The notes beneath the pieces were generated by a model. It was not told the origin of the DNA and ran no database searches. It was given only the letters and a program-made list of their open reading frames with translations. A stretch of DNA of 64,000 nucleotides from CAXRDE01 sp964229355 (GTDB taxonomy: Bacteria; Cyanobacteriota; Sericytochromatia; UBA7694), in NCBI GenBank assembly GCA_964229355.1, contig CAXRDE010000019.1:248001-312000 (forward strand), given 5' to 3'. This document shows, piece after piece, positions 26,279 to 35,606 of the stretch (position 1 is the stretch's first letter; every line of letters begins with the position of its first letter). Made by a program: the position numbers and the translations under genes.

Positions 26279-26339
26279 CTTATCGCACTAAAGGCATGTT
26301 GTCCAGTAGACGGAAAAACCCTGACCAGTTAAACATCGC

Positions 26340-26353
26340 CTCGACATGTCGAG
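26340..26353. promoter_or_regulatory. Perfect 14-bp palindrome
   Basis: CTCGACATGTCGAG is exactly self-complementary, 87 bp upstream of the HTH-coiled-coil gene. A candidate binding site for that protein. Confidence 0.4.
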
Positions 26354-26432
26354 TTTGATGTTTTTTGTGAAAAACGTCTTTTCAAGACACTTTTATAACG
26401 CTTTTGCATTGGAAGTTTTGGCCTATAAAACG

Positions 26433-26457
26433 AAAAAAGCCCCCTACAAGAGGGGGC
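26433..26457 (-). terminator. Terminator after tRNA-Asn
   Basis: Stem GCCCCCT/AGGGGGC with a 5-nt loop, followed on the minus strand by six Ts, about 10 nt after the 3' end of the tRNA. Confidence 0.9.
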
Positions 26458-26466
26458 CTTCTAAAG

Positions 26467-26539
26467 CTCCGGCACCTGGGCTCGAACCAGGGCCAAGCTG
26501 ATTAACAGTCAGCTGCTCTACCGACTGAGCTATGCCGGA
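26467..26539 (-). tRNA. tRNA-Asn (GTT anticodon)
   Basis: 73 nt. The acceptor arms TCCGGCA/TGCCGGA pair fully and the discriminator is G. The D arm TAGCTCAGTCGGTAGAGCA, the anticodon stem-loop CTGACTGTTAATCAG with GTT, and the T arm GGTTCGAGCC are all present. The 3' CCA is not encoded, which fits the CCA-adding enzyme at 56238-57545. Confidence 0.97.
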
Positions 26540-26619
26540 TTACAATTATCATGATACGGTGCTCAGGGTTAAACGTCAAGGAAATACAAAGGCATATTCT
26601 GGGATTTTTTTTAAAGTTT

Positions 26620-26796
26620 TTAAGGGGACATTTGAGGGCTATTGAGCCCCTGCATGGTACTGTACAAACTCACACCCATCAGGCGCTGCGTAACGCCTAC
26701 AGAAACCACAAAGGCCAGCAAAATGGTGGCTGCGACGACCGCGTACTCCACCATTGCCTGGCCTTTTTGTTGGCGTTGACGATGCAAAGGCATCAT
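26620..26796 (-). CDS. Flp/TadE-like pilin micro-protein
   Basis: A 58-aa reading frame: a basic start (MMPLHRQRQQK) followed by GQAMVEYAVVAATILLAFVV and a short polar tail. The pattern G-Q-x-x-V-E-Y followed by one hydrophobic helix is that of Flp (type IVb) pilins and the N-terminus of TadE-like pseudopilins. It starts 6 bp after the stop of the upstream lipoprotein gene, so it is probably in that transcript. No Tad assembly genes are visible here, and no strong ribosome-binding site was found. Confidence 0.7.
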   Translation of the reverse strand: MMPLHRQRQQKGQAMVEYAVVAATILLAFVVSVGVTQRLMGVSLYSTMQGLNSPQMSP

Positions 26797-26802
26797 GCAA
26801 AT

Positions 26803-27336
26803 TTAGCCATTCGATGTAGATAAAAAGTTAATGGGTACAAATAACTCTTTAGAAGCCGGGAAACCTGCATCATCTGTGCCTTCTAAAAGAACACGTGCCG
26901 AAATTTGGCTGGTAATACGGCTTTGTGATTGGGGGCTACCCAGCTGCACAATTTGCGCACTCACAATAGGCAGTTCGGTTTCAACACGGCCCACCACAAT
27001 ATTATTGTTTTCATCAAATTGGTGTGAGGAAGGAACGCGAATTGAGCCCGTAATCACCACCTGGCGGGGGTTCAGTTGTAGCGTATCAGGAAGATAATCA
27101 ATGGAGATCTTATTATAAGTTACACCAATGCTTCCAGGCTCGCCCTCAAGGGCGATCACAGGATTTTTTACGTCTGCGGAAACTGAATCACCACTGGCTG
27201 AATACGTTACCGTCGCGACATTTGATTGGGTAGAGGTACTTTCCTTAATTTGTGCAGGTACATTTGTATAAAGACCACAAGAAGCGGTTAAAGCGGCTGT
27301 TAACACAAGGCCAGCAAGACGGTAGCTAAATTTCAT
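26803..27336 (-). CDS. Lipoprotein of unknown function
   Basis: 177 aa with a lipoprotein signal peptide (lipobox TASC near residue 20). The mature part is beta-rich and Ser/Thr/Asn-rich with no recognised domain. ATG 27336 has AAAGGA 7 nt upstream; an ATG at 27354 is less likely. It follows another lipoprotein gene and precedes the Flp-like frame on the same strand. Confidence 0.7.
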   Translation of the reverse strand: MKFSYRLAGLVLTAALTASCGLYTNVPAQIKESTSTQSNVATVTYSASGDSVSADVKNPVIALEGEPGSIGVTYNKISIDYLPDTLQLNPRQVVITGSIRVPSSHQFDENNNIVVGRVETELPIVSAQIVQLGSPQSQSRITSQISARVLLEGTDDAGFPASKELFVPINFLSTSNG

Positions 27337-27380
27337 ACTGTATTCCTTTATCAATTTGGATTAGTCCGATTATATCACGC

Positions 27381-28331
27381 TCAAGGGGTGGCGGGATTTT
27401 GCACCTGCACCACAGTGGTTTGATTTAAATAATCAGAGGCGCTTAAGCCACGAGAGTCTTGCACCACGCTATGTTGTAAGCGTCCGTTCTCGACTTTAAT
27501 CAGTCGGTACTGATCCACACCTTCACGGATTACCGCTTCTGTAGGGTTGGGATTGGTTTGTATGGGCGTGAGTTCGGGTTGACGCCGTGCCACATTTTCA
27601 CTGCCATAGACTTTAACCGCCAATTGGGTTAAAACTGACAAGAGCTCAGGACGGGTTAGGGTTTGTACAAGCGTCTGGTAACCCTGCAGCAAAACCGTGG
27701 CGTCTTCCACCTGATCCAGGGTTTTTAGAACACCATTCACCACCACAGCCTGTTGATTTTGAATGCCCACCACCAATTGAGGGCTATTGGGGAGTAACTG
27801 AGCAAACTGACCCAATTGCGTGAGATAGCGCTCGGTATACTCTGTGGCCTGAAAGATTTCGGTCAGTGCCTCAAAAGTTTCACCGGGCGCATTGACCTGG
27901 CTGGACAGAGTTTGATTGGTTTCAAATAATCCCTGGTAAAGGTTCAAATTATTATTGATACCTCTCAGCAATTGCTGAGATACGTCATTAAATAAGCGCT
28001 GATAGTCCGCTTTCAACTGATCACTGGCCTCCACATTGAGAGCCAAAGAGTTTGCCGCAGCCAACATGGGGGGTAAAACTTCAGCCTCTAAACGCTGATA
28101 GGCCTCCACCGACAGGGGGATCACCAGAAGTTCACCCGATAAGCCGAAATAGGCGTTTTGGGCCTGCGTAATACTCAACTGGGCAGAGCTTTTGTTTAAA
28201 TCCGCTGCGGTATCTAATTCTTGCTGTAGACCTGGATCAGAGCTTTGAGGAGGTGTGGAACTTGTATTTGGGGTTCCCGCGGCACAAGAGACCAGATATA
28301 GGCTCAACAGGAGAAGGGTTCGTTTCTGCAT
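27381..28331 (-). CDS. Lipoprotein of unknown function
   Basis: 316 aa. The signal peptide MQKRTLLLLSLYLVSCAAG contains lipobox LVSC at residue 16. The mature protein is mostly helical and Gln/Leu-rich. No domain recognised. First of a minus-strand set of lipoprotein, lipoprotein and Flp-like pilin. Confidence 0.7.
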   Translation of the reverse strand: MQKRTLLLLSLYLVSCAAGTPNTSSTPPQSSDPGLQQELDTAADLNKSSAQLSITQAQNAYFGLSGELLVIPLSVEAYQRLEAEVLPPMLAAANSLALNVEASDQLKADYQRLFNDVSQQLLRGINNNLNLYQGLFETNQTLSSQVNAPGETFEALTEIFQATEYTERYLTQLGQFAQLLPNSPQLVVGIQNQQAVVVNGVLKTLDQVEDATVLLQGYQTLVQTLTRPELLSVLTQLAVKVYGSENVARRQPELTPIQTNPNPTEAVIREGVDQYRLIKVENGRLQHSVVQDSRGLSASDYLNQTTVVQVQNPATP

Positions 28332-28376
28332 AAGACAACTCCAAAGATTTATTGTCTTAATTATAAGGGAAGAGAC

Positions 28377-29918
28377 TTAGCGAATTCCATTCCATCCCCG
28401 CTCATAATACTTAAGAATCACGGGCTGCGTTAAAGTATTTATATCTATTTTATCTAAATCGTACTTTAAGTCCTCTGGAATCGCAAAAATAGCGTTTAAA
28501 GTCTCTTCATTTAAAAAGTGTAGCGTGTTATCGATCCCGGGCGCTAACGTAAGCCGCTCAGCCGGCCATTGACGTTGGGTGGCCAATTGAAAACCCCAGT
28601 TTCCAAAAGAGGGGATATCCACCTGATAGGGGTAAACCGCTAAACCCGTTTGAGCGAGGGTTTCATGAATACACCAAAAGGCTTCGGGCGCAAAGAAAGG
28701 AGAGGTGCTTTGTACCACAATACTTCCGCCCAGCCGCAGTCGTTTTTGCAGTAGCTGATAAAAGCCACGGGAGTAAAGCTTGGCCAATGCAGTATGAGAG
28801 GGATCGGGTAAGTCGACCAGCACCACATCGTAGAAATGCGTGTCCAATTCCACAAATTTATAGGCATCTTGATGGATAATCTTTACCTTGGAATGAGACA
28901 GGCTGTTTTGATTTAATTGACGCAGAATGGGCGTTTCTTGAAAAACCTTTGTCATGGCAGGGTCAATATCTACAAGATGAATCTGCTCAATCTCCGGATA
29001 TTTGAGCAATTCTCTGATGGCCAAGCCATCCCCTCCGCCCAACACCAGGACAGACCTGGCGGAGCCATTTAAGGCCATAACCGGGTGCACCAAACTTTCG
29101 TGGTAGCGGTGTTCATCTAAAGAAGAAAATTGGAGGCCGCCGTTGATGAAAAGCCGAATATCCTTGTGCCATTGGGTCACCGTCAAGTGCTGATAGGGGG
29201 TATTGAGGCTTAAAATCACCTTATCGCGATACAAACGTTGTTCCAAAGCCAACTCCATTACGGGAGCTTTCCAAAGGCCGTAGCCCAGGCCTGAGCCAAT
29301 ACACAGGGTAAGCCCCAGTAAGGGTTTAAAATAGAACAAAAGCTGACGGTGGCGCACAAAATTCACCAAGGCCACAGCAATGTTTAACAACCCCAGCACC
29401 AGGGCTGCTCGCACCAATCCCAGATAGGGCAATAACACCAGAGGAAACAGCAGAGCCCCGACCAAACCGCCAATATAATCGTAAGTGAGCACATTGGCGA
29501 CATTTTCACGCAGTTCTTCCTGGGCTTCTAAAAGGCGGATTAACAGGGGAATTTCAATACCCACTAAGGCGCCAATAAGTACCGTAATAAAAACCAGTGC
29601 ATATTCATACCATTCGGTTTCCGCATAACTCCAGAAAAGAAAACTGGCTGAAATGCCGCCCCAGAAAGCAATCGCCACCTCAGAGGCCACAAACCAATCA
29701 AACAGCTTATGCTGGGCAAAACGAGAGATAAAGGCCCCTAAACCCATGGCGCTCATATAAAGCCCAATCGTAATCGAAAAATAATAGATGGAGTCTCCCC
29801 ATAAATAAGAGGAGACCGCACCAATAATCAATTCGTAGATAATGCCGCAAACGGCGATAATCAGAATGCTTAGATAGACTAAGCGGGACGACAGGCTTAC
29901 ACCCACGAAGGGAACCAA
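28377..29918 (-). CDS. Membrane-anchored spermidine synthase-like protein
   Basis: 513 aa. About seven TM helices (residues 10-225) precede a class I SAM-type aminopropyltransferase domain: SVLVLGGGDGLAIRELL near 291, IHLVDIDPAM, and YDVVLVDLPDPSHTALAKLY with the catalytic Asp region. Fused membrane-SpeE proteins are known but their reaction is mostly untested. The start is a TTG at 29918 (or GTG 29903), inside the end of the upstream glycosyltransferase gene, so the genes overlap by 22 or 7 nt. Confidence 0.85.
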   Translation of the reverse strand: MVPFVGVSLSSRLVYLSILIIAVCGIIYELIIGAVSSYLWGDSIYYFSITIGLYMSAMGLGAFISRFAQHKLFDWFVASEVAIAFWGGISASFLFWSYAETEWYEYALVFITVLIGALVGIEIPLLIRLLEAQEELRENVANVLTYDYIGGLVGALLFPLVLLPYLGLVRAALVLGLLNIAVALVNFVRHRQLLFYFKPLLGLTLCIGSGLGYGLWKAPVMELALEQRLYRDKVILSLNTPYQHLTVTQWHKDIRLFINGGLQFSSLDEHRYHESLVHPVMALNGSARSVLVLGGGDGLAIRELLKYPEIEQIHLVDIDPAMTKVFQETPILRQLNQNSLSHSKVKIIHQDAYKFVELDTHFYDVVLVDLPDPSHTALAKLYSRGFYQLLQKRLRLGGSIVVQSTSPFFAPEAFWCIHETLAQTGLAVYPYQVDIPSFGNWGFQLATQRQWPAERLTLAPGIDNTLHFLNEETLNAIFAIPEDLKYDLDKIDINTLTQPVILKYYERGWNGIR

Positions 29919-32659
29919 CGCAAGATACCGTAGTATGTCCAGGAAATGGGGAGGGCAGAATAAAGCGGATAAAAGAGTGCAAACAGCCCCACCACAAGGG
30001 CAAGATAAGCACCGCTTACCAGCTTACCTGTCTTGCCCAATTTTTCGACGAGGAATCCCATCAAAGCCGCAGTACACAGACAAATATAAGGTACGGACTC
30101 GAAGAAATAATGGGCGTAGTTAAGGGTACGGGGTGAAAGTGCCCAGGGCACGAACATACAGATAAAGCCCAGGGACATAAACACCAGACTTAAGCGTTGC
30201 TTAAACCAGGACAAGGTCGCCACCGCATAAGTCATAAAAATAGCGCTCCACCAGATCGCGGGGTTACCCACTGCAAAGATCCCACCCAAAAGTCCCTGGT
30301 TAACCCCTGTCTTGTAACTCTCAAAGTAGTACCAGGTCGGTCTGGCAAGCCAGTGCCAGGTATACCAGGCTGAGTAATAAGGGTGAGGATCTGCCAGGTT
30401 GGAGTGATATTGCCATATCCGCTGCTGTTCTTTTAAGACTTCAGCGACATCATAACCATAGTTGAGATAGTAAGGCGTGTAGGAAAGCAGATAAAGCGCA
30501 AAGGGAAGGGCCACTGTAATCCCCGGAATAGCCAACCACAAAAGCAACACCCGACCATTAAATGTCCAGTGGAATTTACCCTGGACAAGCAAAGGCAGAT
30601 TTAACGTAGAAGGAACCAATACACCAAACCCTAAAATACCGATCATAAAAGCGTATGACCATAAAGATGTCCAGCGGGTAGAAAGGGCCAAACCAATAAA
30701 TAACACCGCCGACATAAAGTAGACATAATTGCGTTTTTCTCCTGGACGGTGCCAATAATACTGAAAAAAGCGCCAGGTAAACATCAACGCCGTTACCTGG
30801 AAAAACGTGGCAAAAATATTGGTCATAGCCATTCGAGACTGTACAAAATAGACCCCATCACAGGCCAATAGAATGGTGGCGATTACCGCTTGCCAGCGGT
30901 GCGGCAATGTAAAGCGAGCCAGCGCGTAAACGGAGGCTAACAACAGCGTTCCTGCAATAACAGGCAATACGCGCCATCCCAATCCGGTCAACTCATATAA
31001 CAAGGCACCCAGGGCAATCAAAAGCTTTGCCAAAGGAGGATGCACCCATTCCAACGGTTTGACAGCAATTAAGTACTCTCCTGCGGCGCGGGCATGGTAA
31101 ACCTCATCAAAAACCATTTCTGGAGGAAACCCCAAACGCCATAACTTCAGGCAAGCTGTCGAAAACAACAAGGCGGCCAAAGCATAAACATCTTTGCGAT
31201 CCAGAGACTGGGGCTCAGGTATCCAGCGCAGTCCGCCTTTGGATTGTTGATCCACAGGATCCACGGTAAAAAGATTTTTCAGCTTTTCAGAGAAGCGCTC
31301 AGCGGCTTCTTGCAAAGGCTCAGCCAGCAGTACAAATAAGACCCAGGCAAAAATAACAATATTTAAAACCGCAAGCACCTTATACCAGACAATATTGCCC
31401 AGCCACAGTTGAGGGTGCTGGCCATCTAAAAAGAGATTGATATTTGAGAAAAGCGGTGGAAAACCCAATTTATTCATGGCTTCTTTGCCGTGACCGGGTA
31501 ACTCATAAAAAAGATTGATCAAGAAAGTCACCGAATACAGAACAAAGGGCCATACCAGACGTTTTTGAATAAGCGCTGAGCCCAGAAGGAGAAACAAACC
31601 GCTATATAAGTAACGCTCATGCATGCGGGTTGGAAAGAGAAAGAAAGCGATCATAATCCAGGCCGAGGCATGAAGAATAATGCGGTTTTCATCTTCACTA
31701 TCTTCCCGCTTTTTCAAAACGTAGTAGGCCAGTGCACCTGCATAAGCCAGCGAAAAGAAAATCAGGCCTAAAACCTTATGAGAGACGCCCATAATTAAGC
31801 GGGCATCACTCTTCCACATTCCCGTCAACGACCACAGATTAAAGGCCTGAATCGAACTGTGAGCATATAGATCTGCCTGGCTCCCATACTGCTGTATCAG
31901 CCAGGGAATAATCTGTTGAAAAGGGACAAAAATAGCCGTTGTAACCAGCGTAACCGCCAGGGAACTCAAAAGCCCTACCCCAAGGTGTTTCCATTGCTTA
32001 CGGTATGCTGCAATAAACAAAATAAAGGGCATCAGAATGAGACCCTGGGGTTTTACCAGGATGTTAAGCGTGGTTAAGAAAATTGCCGATGAATAATCTT
32101 CTTTGGTTAAACGCCAAATGGCAGCCAGTTGCAAACAAAGAGTAACCGAATCAATTTGTCCCCAGAGAGCTGACTCATATATACCGGCTGGATGCAGAGC
32201 AAAAATGAGAGCCCCAAACAAAGCCAAAGGCAAAGCCACAAAACGCTTCAGTATCAGTATCAAAAAAGCCATACATCCCAAATCTGCCAGAATAGCAGGT
32301 AACTTCGTCAGTAAGGTAAAACCAGAGCCTTTCCACTGCGAAAAGGAGGGATCAAATAACATCTGAATTTTACCGGTACACCATAAAACCAAAATGTATA
32401 GAGGAGGGTAATCCGCCCAAATCCCCCCATTCCCTTTACCCACCACACTCTCATAAAACATACGAAAGGGGTGACGGGCCGCATGCATGCTCCAGGCCTT
32501 GAAATTGTTAATATCGGTGGTATGACCATGAATAATTTGGGTCATATCAATGCGAATAAGAAAGGCCCCCAGGAAAAGGGCAAAAAGCAGCCAAAACAAC
32601 TTTTTTTTGTAAAAGGCGGGTTGCTGTGCGTGAATTGTGTGCTCTGTTTCAGCAGCCAT
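29897..32659 (-). CDS. Fused double GT-C glycosyltransferase with PMT (GT39) module
   Basis: A 920-aa polytopic membrane protein with two GT-C halves. The N-terminal half (about 1-455) has a TM1 followed by HGHTTDINNFKAW and IWADYPPLYILVLW, then HPAGIYESALWGQIDSV, as in GT-C mannosyl- or glucosyltransferases using polyprenyl-phosphate sugars. A cytoplasmic linker follows, then a C-terminal PMT module (about 490-920) with the catalytic DE of FDEVYHARAAGEYL near 517, WVHPPLAKLLIALG and ALSTRWTSLW. PMT enzymes O-mannosylate exported proteins. Bacterial PMTs are normally about 500 aa, so this is a fusion. Ser/Thr/Pro-rich linkers elsewhere in the window are plausible acceptors (inference). Confidence 0.85.
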   Translation of the reverse strand: MAAETEHTIHAQQPAFYKKKLFWLLFALFLGAFLIRIDMTQIIHGHTTDINNFKAWSMHAARHPFRMFYESVVGKGNGGIWADYPPLYILVLWCTGKIQMLFDPSFSQWKGSGFTLLTKLPAILADLGCMAFLILILKRFVALPLALFGALIFALHPAGIYESALWGQIDSVTLCLQLAAIWRLTKEDYSSAIFLTTLNILVKPQGLILMPFILFIAAYRKQWKHLGVGLLSSLAVTLVTTAIFVPFQQIIPWLIQQYGSQADLYAHSSIQAFNLWSLTGMWKSDARLIMGVSHKVLGLIFFSLAYAGALAYYVLKKREDSEDENRIILHASAWIMIAFFLFPTRMHERYLYSGLFLLLGSALIQKRLVWPFVLYSVTFLINLFYELPGHGKEAMNKLGFPPLFSNINLFLDGQHPQLWLGNIVWYKVLAVLNIVIFAWVLFVLLAEPLQEAAERFSEKLKNLFTVDPVDQQSKGGLRWIPEPQSLDRKDVYALAALLFSTACLKLWRLGFPPEMVFDEVYHARAAGEYLIAVKPLEWVHPPLAKLLIALGALLYELTGLGWRVLPVIAGTLLLASVYALARFTLPHRWQAVIATILLACDGVYFVQSRMAMTNIFATFFQVTALMFTWRFFQYYWHRPGEKRNYVYFMSAVLFIGLALSTRWTSLWSYAFMIGILGFGVLVPSTLNLPLLVQGKFHWTFNGRVLLLWLAIPGITVALPFALYLLSYTPYYLNYGYDVAEVLKEQQRIWQYHSNLADPHPYYSAWYTWHWLARPTWYYFESYKTGVNQGLLGGIFAVGNPAIWWSAIFMTYAVATLSWFKQRLSLVFMSLGFICMFVPWALSPRTLNYAHYFFESVPYICLCTAALMGFLVEKLGKTGKLVSGAYLALVVGLFALFYPLYSALPISWTYYGILRWFPSWV

Positions 32660-32687
32660 GAGCGAAATACCGTCCGGAAATAAAGGT

Positions 32688-33587
32688 TTACGAGGCGTCC
32701 AGGGCCATGAGGCCCGCCCCTATCATGCCCGCCTGAGCACCAAAAGCAGCCAGGCGAATCGATTCAGGCGTTCTAAAAGGCATTCCCATTATACCCTTAA
32801 CTTTCGCTCTTAACGGCGCTAATATCACATTTTCTCCCTGCCGAGAGATTCCGCCCCCCACAATAACAGCTTCTGGTGCCAGGGTGTTAAAAATATTCAC
32901 CAGCCCCACAGCCAACATATGCCATGTAAAAGCCAACGTTTCCTGAGCCAAAATATCTCCTTCTGAAGCCAATTGAAAGATTGCAAAAGAAGACAAAGCG
33001 TCTCCCCCTTTTAATCGGTATGTCTTTTGAATGCCAGTACCTGAAACGTAGGTTTCTAAGCATCCTTGCTGACCACAATTGCAAAATCGCCCCTGTGCCT
33101 CGACAATCATGTGACCAAAGCCAATGCCTAAATCATGGTGACCACGACCTAATTGTCCACCAGACACAATTCCACTCCCAAGTCCAGTCCCCAACGTAAG
33201 TAGGACAAAATCCTTAAACCCTCTTCCTTCACCAGCTTTCATCTCCGCATAGGTTGCCACCTGTGCGTCATTGTCCACCCAGACGTCTCCTCGAATTTTT
33301 TGCTGTAAGTCCTGGCGCAAAGTCCTGCCTTCCCAATTTTTTAAATTGGGGGTGCACCCTAAAATGACACCTTCAGGAAAAGAAACCTGTCCCGGGGTTC
33401 CCACACCTATGGTTTCTACATGATGCGCTTGCTGAAGGGTTTCACAGAGCGTAACAATGGCAGCAACAATTTCATCACCCTGGCCAGGCGTCCTGACTTC
33501 CTTCTGCGTTAGAACGGTTCCCGTTTCATCCAGAACGCCCGCCAAAATTTTGGTGCCCCCTAAATCAATACCAATACTTTTACGCAT
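32688..33587 (-). CDS. ROK-family sugar kinase (glucokinase-like)
   Basis: 299 aa. N-terminal phosphate-binding loop SIGIDLGGTKILAGVLDETG, catalytic Asp in WVDNDAQVATYAE, zinc motif FCNCGQQGCLE. The usual ExGH motif reads GFGH here, so the Glu that contacts the sugar is replaced by Gly; substrate specificity may differ. ATG 33587 (with GAGG upstream) overlaps the stop of the DUF342 gene by 8 nt. The substrate could be glucose, GlcNAc or ManNAc; the sequence does not decide. Confidence 0.88.
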   Translation of the reverse strand: MRKSIGIDLGGTKILAGVLDETGTVLTQKEVRTPGQGDEIVAAIVTLCETLQQAHHVETIGVGTPGQVSFPEGVILGCTPNLKNWEGRTLRQDLQQKIRGDVWVDNDAQVATYAEMKAGEGRGFKDFVLLTLGTGLGSGIVSGGQLGRGHHDLGIGFGHMIVEAQGRFCNCGQQGCLETYVSGTGIQKTYRLKGGDALSSFAIFQLASEGDILAQETLAFTWHMLAVGLVNIFNTLAPEAVIVGGGISRQGENVILAPLRAKVKGIMGMPFRTPESIRLAAFGAQAGMIGAGLMALDAS

Positions 33588-34992
33588 GATCATTTACCTC
33601 ATTAGATTGCTTTACCATCACCCCGTAGTGTCCCGCCGTATAGGTCAGGGGCCCCTGCACAGGTTTGGCTTGATAATATTCAAAATTCAAAAGAAAAAAG
33701 TGCGTGTCCCCTTCAACACGGTCACTGACAGAGATAAAGGCTTCTCTTTGCTGTGCCTTGAGTTGCTGTAAAAAAAGCGAGTGGTGAAGTTTTTTCTGTA
33801 AAACGTAGCTTAAACACGGGCGTTGATAATAATAATGCTGACGCATCACCTGTTTGCGAGGGTCTACAAGGAATTGAGGGTTCCCCAAAAACCCGTGTAT
33901 TTCCGCAAGACGCTTTTCTAAAGCTTCACAGTCCTGGGCCACATGAAGAATCTCTGTGTCCAAATAGTCAGCGAACCCTGCATACAATTCTGTAGAGATA
34001 CCCCGTGATCCCACTTTGTCCACAATAATATGTTGGGCACTAAAGGTTTCGCCCCCTTGGATCGCGCCCACAAAACAGTTCCCCAGCGTATAGGTATGAC
34101 ATAAAAACAAACTGTCCGCCTGTAGTTCAGCACCAACCTCTAAGGTGGCATGCTCCGCAAAGGTTAACTGGACGTTTCCTGCCGCCCGAATCACCGCCAT
34201 GTGTTTTCCTTTGACACCCTGCTGCAAAAAAATATTGCCCTTCGAAATCAAAACTGCAGCGTCCACCGCTTCAGTGACAAAGATGTCATCGGTAGCCCGT
34301 AATCTCACATGATCAAAAATATGCCCTAAAACCACCACAATACCATCAAAGGATAAAGATTCTTTTAAGTCTCTCTCTAACAAAAGAAAAGGGCGCACCT
34401 CAATAAAATGAGGCAGATCAAAGAGGCAGATCCCTTTACACGCCGACAACCAAATTTGTTTGTCCTCAGGGGACGGCACCAGGTTTTCCATAGCAGGGGG
34501 TTCACAGTCGTCTCCCCATCGCCCTGGCAATAACTCACCCGTAACCGCAATGCCTGGCGCGCCCCGGGTGGCTGCATGTTTTTGCAGCACAGGCAAGCGG
34601 GGTCGCACCAATAAGGGCCGAAAATCAGCCGCTGAAATATGAGACAATTGCTTGAACTCAGCACAAATCTGATGGTATTTTTCTTGTCGAGAAGCCACTA
34701 AGCTTTCGAAATACGCATCAGCCCCCTTTAAAGGAGCAATACCCTGGGCGATTAGAATGTGTGCAGCATAGCCCTGGCGCAGCACTTTTTGCAAGGCCTG
34801 CTCATCAACGCCAAAGACAACACCTGCGCTATCCAGAGCCTTTCGCAAGCTCTCTTCTGAAAGCATTTGGCCGCGAGGAGAAAAGTCATCTTTAACGGTG
34901 AGATAAGCAAAACACTGATCGTCACTGATCGTCACCTGATAATGGACAGGCACAGTTAAAGAAGCGCTGGACAGTGATGTTCCAGCGGACAT
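33580..34992 (-). CDS. FapA/DUF342-family protein
   Basis: About 470 aa. The N-terminal region (SLRKALDSAGVVFGVDEQAL) and the central beta-solenoid with repeated AVIRAAGNVQL/VGAELQADSLFL type turns fit DUF342 (FapA). A helical C-terminus follows. DUF342 proteins are often linked to motility or polarity genes; motA/motB/flbD lie about 1.5 kb upstream. The start is uncertain: ATG 34992 lies inside the end of nth (37-nt overlap), and an ATG at 35067 would overlap further. Confidence 0.75.
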   Translation of the reverse strand: MSAGTSLSSASLTVPVHYQVTISDDQCFAYLTVKDDFSPRGQMLSEESLRKALDSAGVVFGVDEQALQKVLRQGYAAHILIAQGIAPLKGADAYFESLVASRQEKYHQICAEFKQLSHISAADFRPLLVRPRLPVLQKHAATRGAPGIAVTGELLPGRWGDDCEPPAMENLVPSPEDKQIWLSACKGICLFDLPHFIEVRPFLLLERDLKESLSFDGIVVVLGHIFDHVRLRATDDIFVTEAVDAAVLISKGNIFLQQGVKGKHMAVIRAAGNVQLTFAEHATLEVGAELQADSLFLCHTYTLGNCFVGAIQGGETFSAQHIIVDKVGSRGISTELYAGFADYLDTEILHVAQDCEALEKRLAEIHGFLGNPQFLVDPRKQVMRQHYYYQRPCLSYVLQKKLHHSLFLQQLKAQQREAFISVSDRVEGDTHFFLLNFEYYQAKPVQGPLTYTAGHYGVMVKQSNEVNDHA

Positions 34993-35585
34993 TTTGCACA
35001 GTCTGCTTTTCGGGCCTTGCAGGGCCCCCGACCATGAGAAATCATCAAATGGGGGAAAAGCACCCATTCGGAACGGGGGATCAAACGCATTAAGTCTTGT
35101 TCTACTTTTTCAGGCTGTTGGTGTTTGGTGAGGCCCATGCGACGGGAAAGTCTTCCCACATGGGTATCGACCACAACCCCTTCTGCAGCGTTAAAGGCAT
35201 TTCCCATCACCACACTCGCGGTCTTGCGGCCCACGCCTCTTAAAGCGGTTAAAGCTTGCATATCGCAGGGCACTTCCCCCTGGTACAACGCCACAAGGCG
35301 CTGAGAGGTCTCTAAAATAGACAGGGCTTTGTTGCGATAAAAGCCTGTGGGCTTAACCGCCAACTCGAGCTCTGCAAGATCTGCTTCTGCAAAAGCAAAC
35401 GCATCAGGATAGATTTTAAATAAGGTTTCGGTCACCTGATTCACCCGTTCATCCGTACACTGGGCAGAGAGAATAGTGGCAATTAAAAGTTGAAAGGGCG
35501 TTTGATAATTCAGGGCGCAGTGAGCATCAGGATAAAGGCGCTTCAGCTCATCAATAAGCCAAAGCGCTCTTTCTTTTTTTCTCAT
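34956..35585 (-). CDS. nth: Endonuclease III (DNA glycosylase/AP lyase)
   Basis: Base-excision repair of oxidised pyrimidines. 209 aa, normal length. The HhH motif LRGVGRKTASVVMGNAF carries the catalytic Lys, VDTHVGRLSRRMGL carries the catalytic Asp, and the C-terminal 4Fe-4S loop is C-x6-C-x2-C-x5-C. It sits between motB and the DUF342 gene in a long minus-strand run; its 3' end overlaps the next gene. Confidence 0.96.
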   Translation of the reverse strand: MRKKERALWLIDELKRLYPDAHCALNYQTPFQLLIATILSAQCTDERVNQVTETLFKIYPDAFAFAEADLAELELAVKPTGFYRNKALSILETSQRLVALYQGEVPCDMQALTALRGVGRKTASVVMGNAFNAAEGVVVDTHVGRLSRRMGLTKHQQPEKVEQDLMRLIPRSEWVLFPHLMISHGRGPCKARKADCAKCPLEHHCPALL

Positions 35586-35606
35586 AGGGTGTGTGTAACG
35601 AAGACT

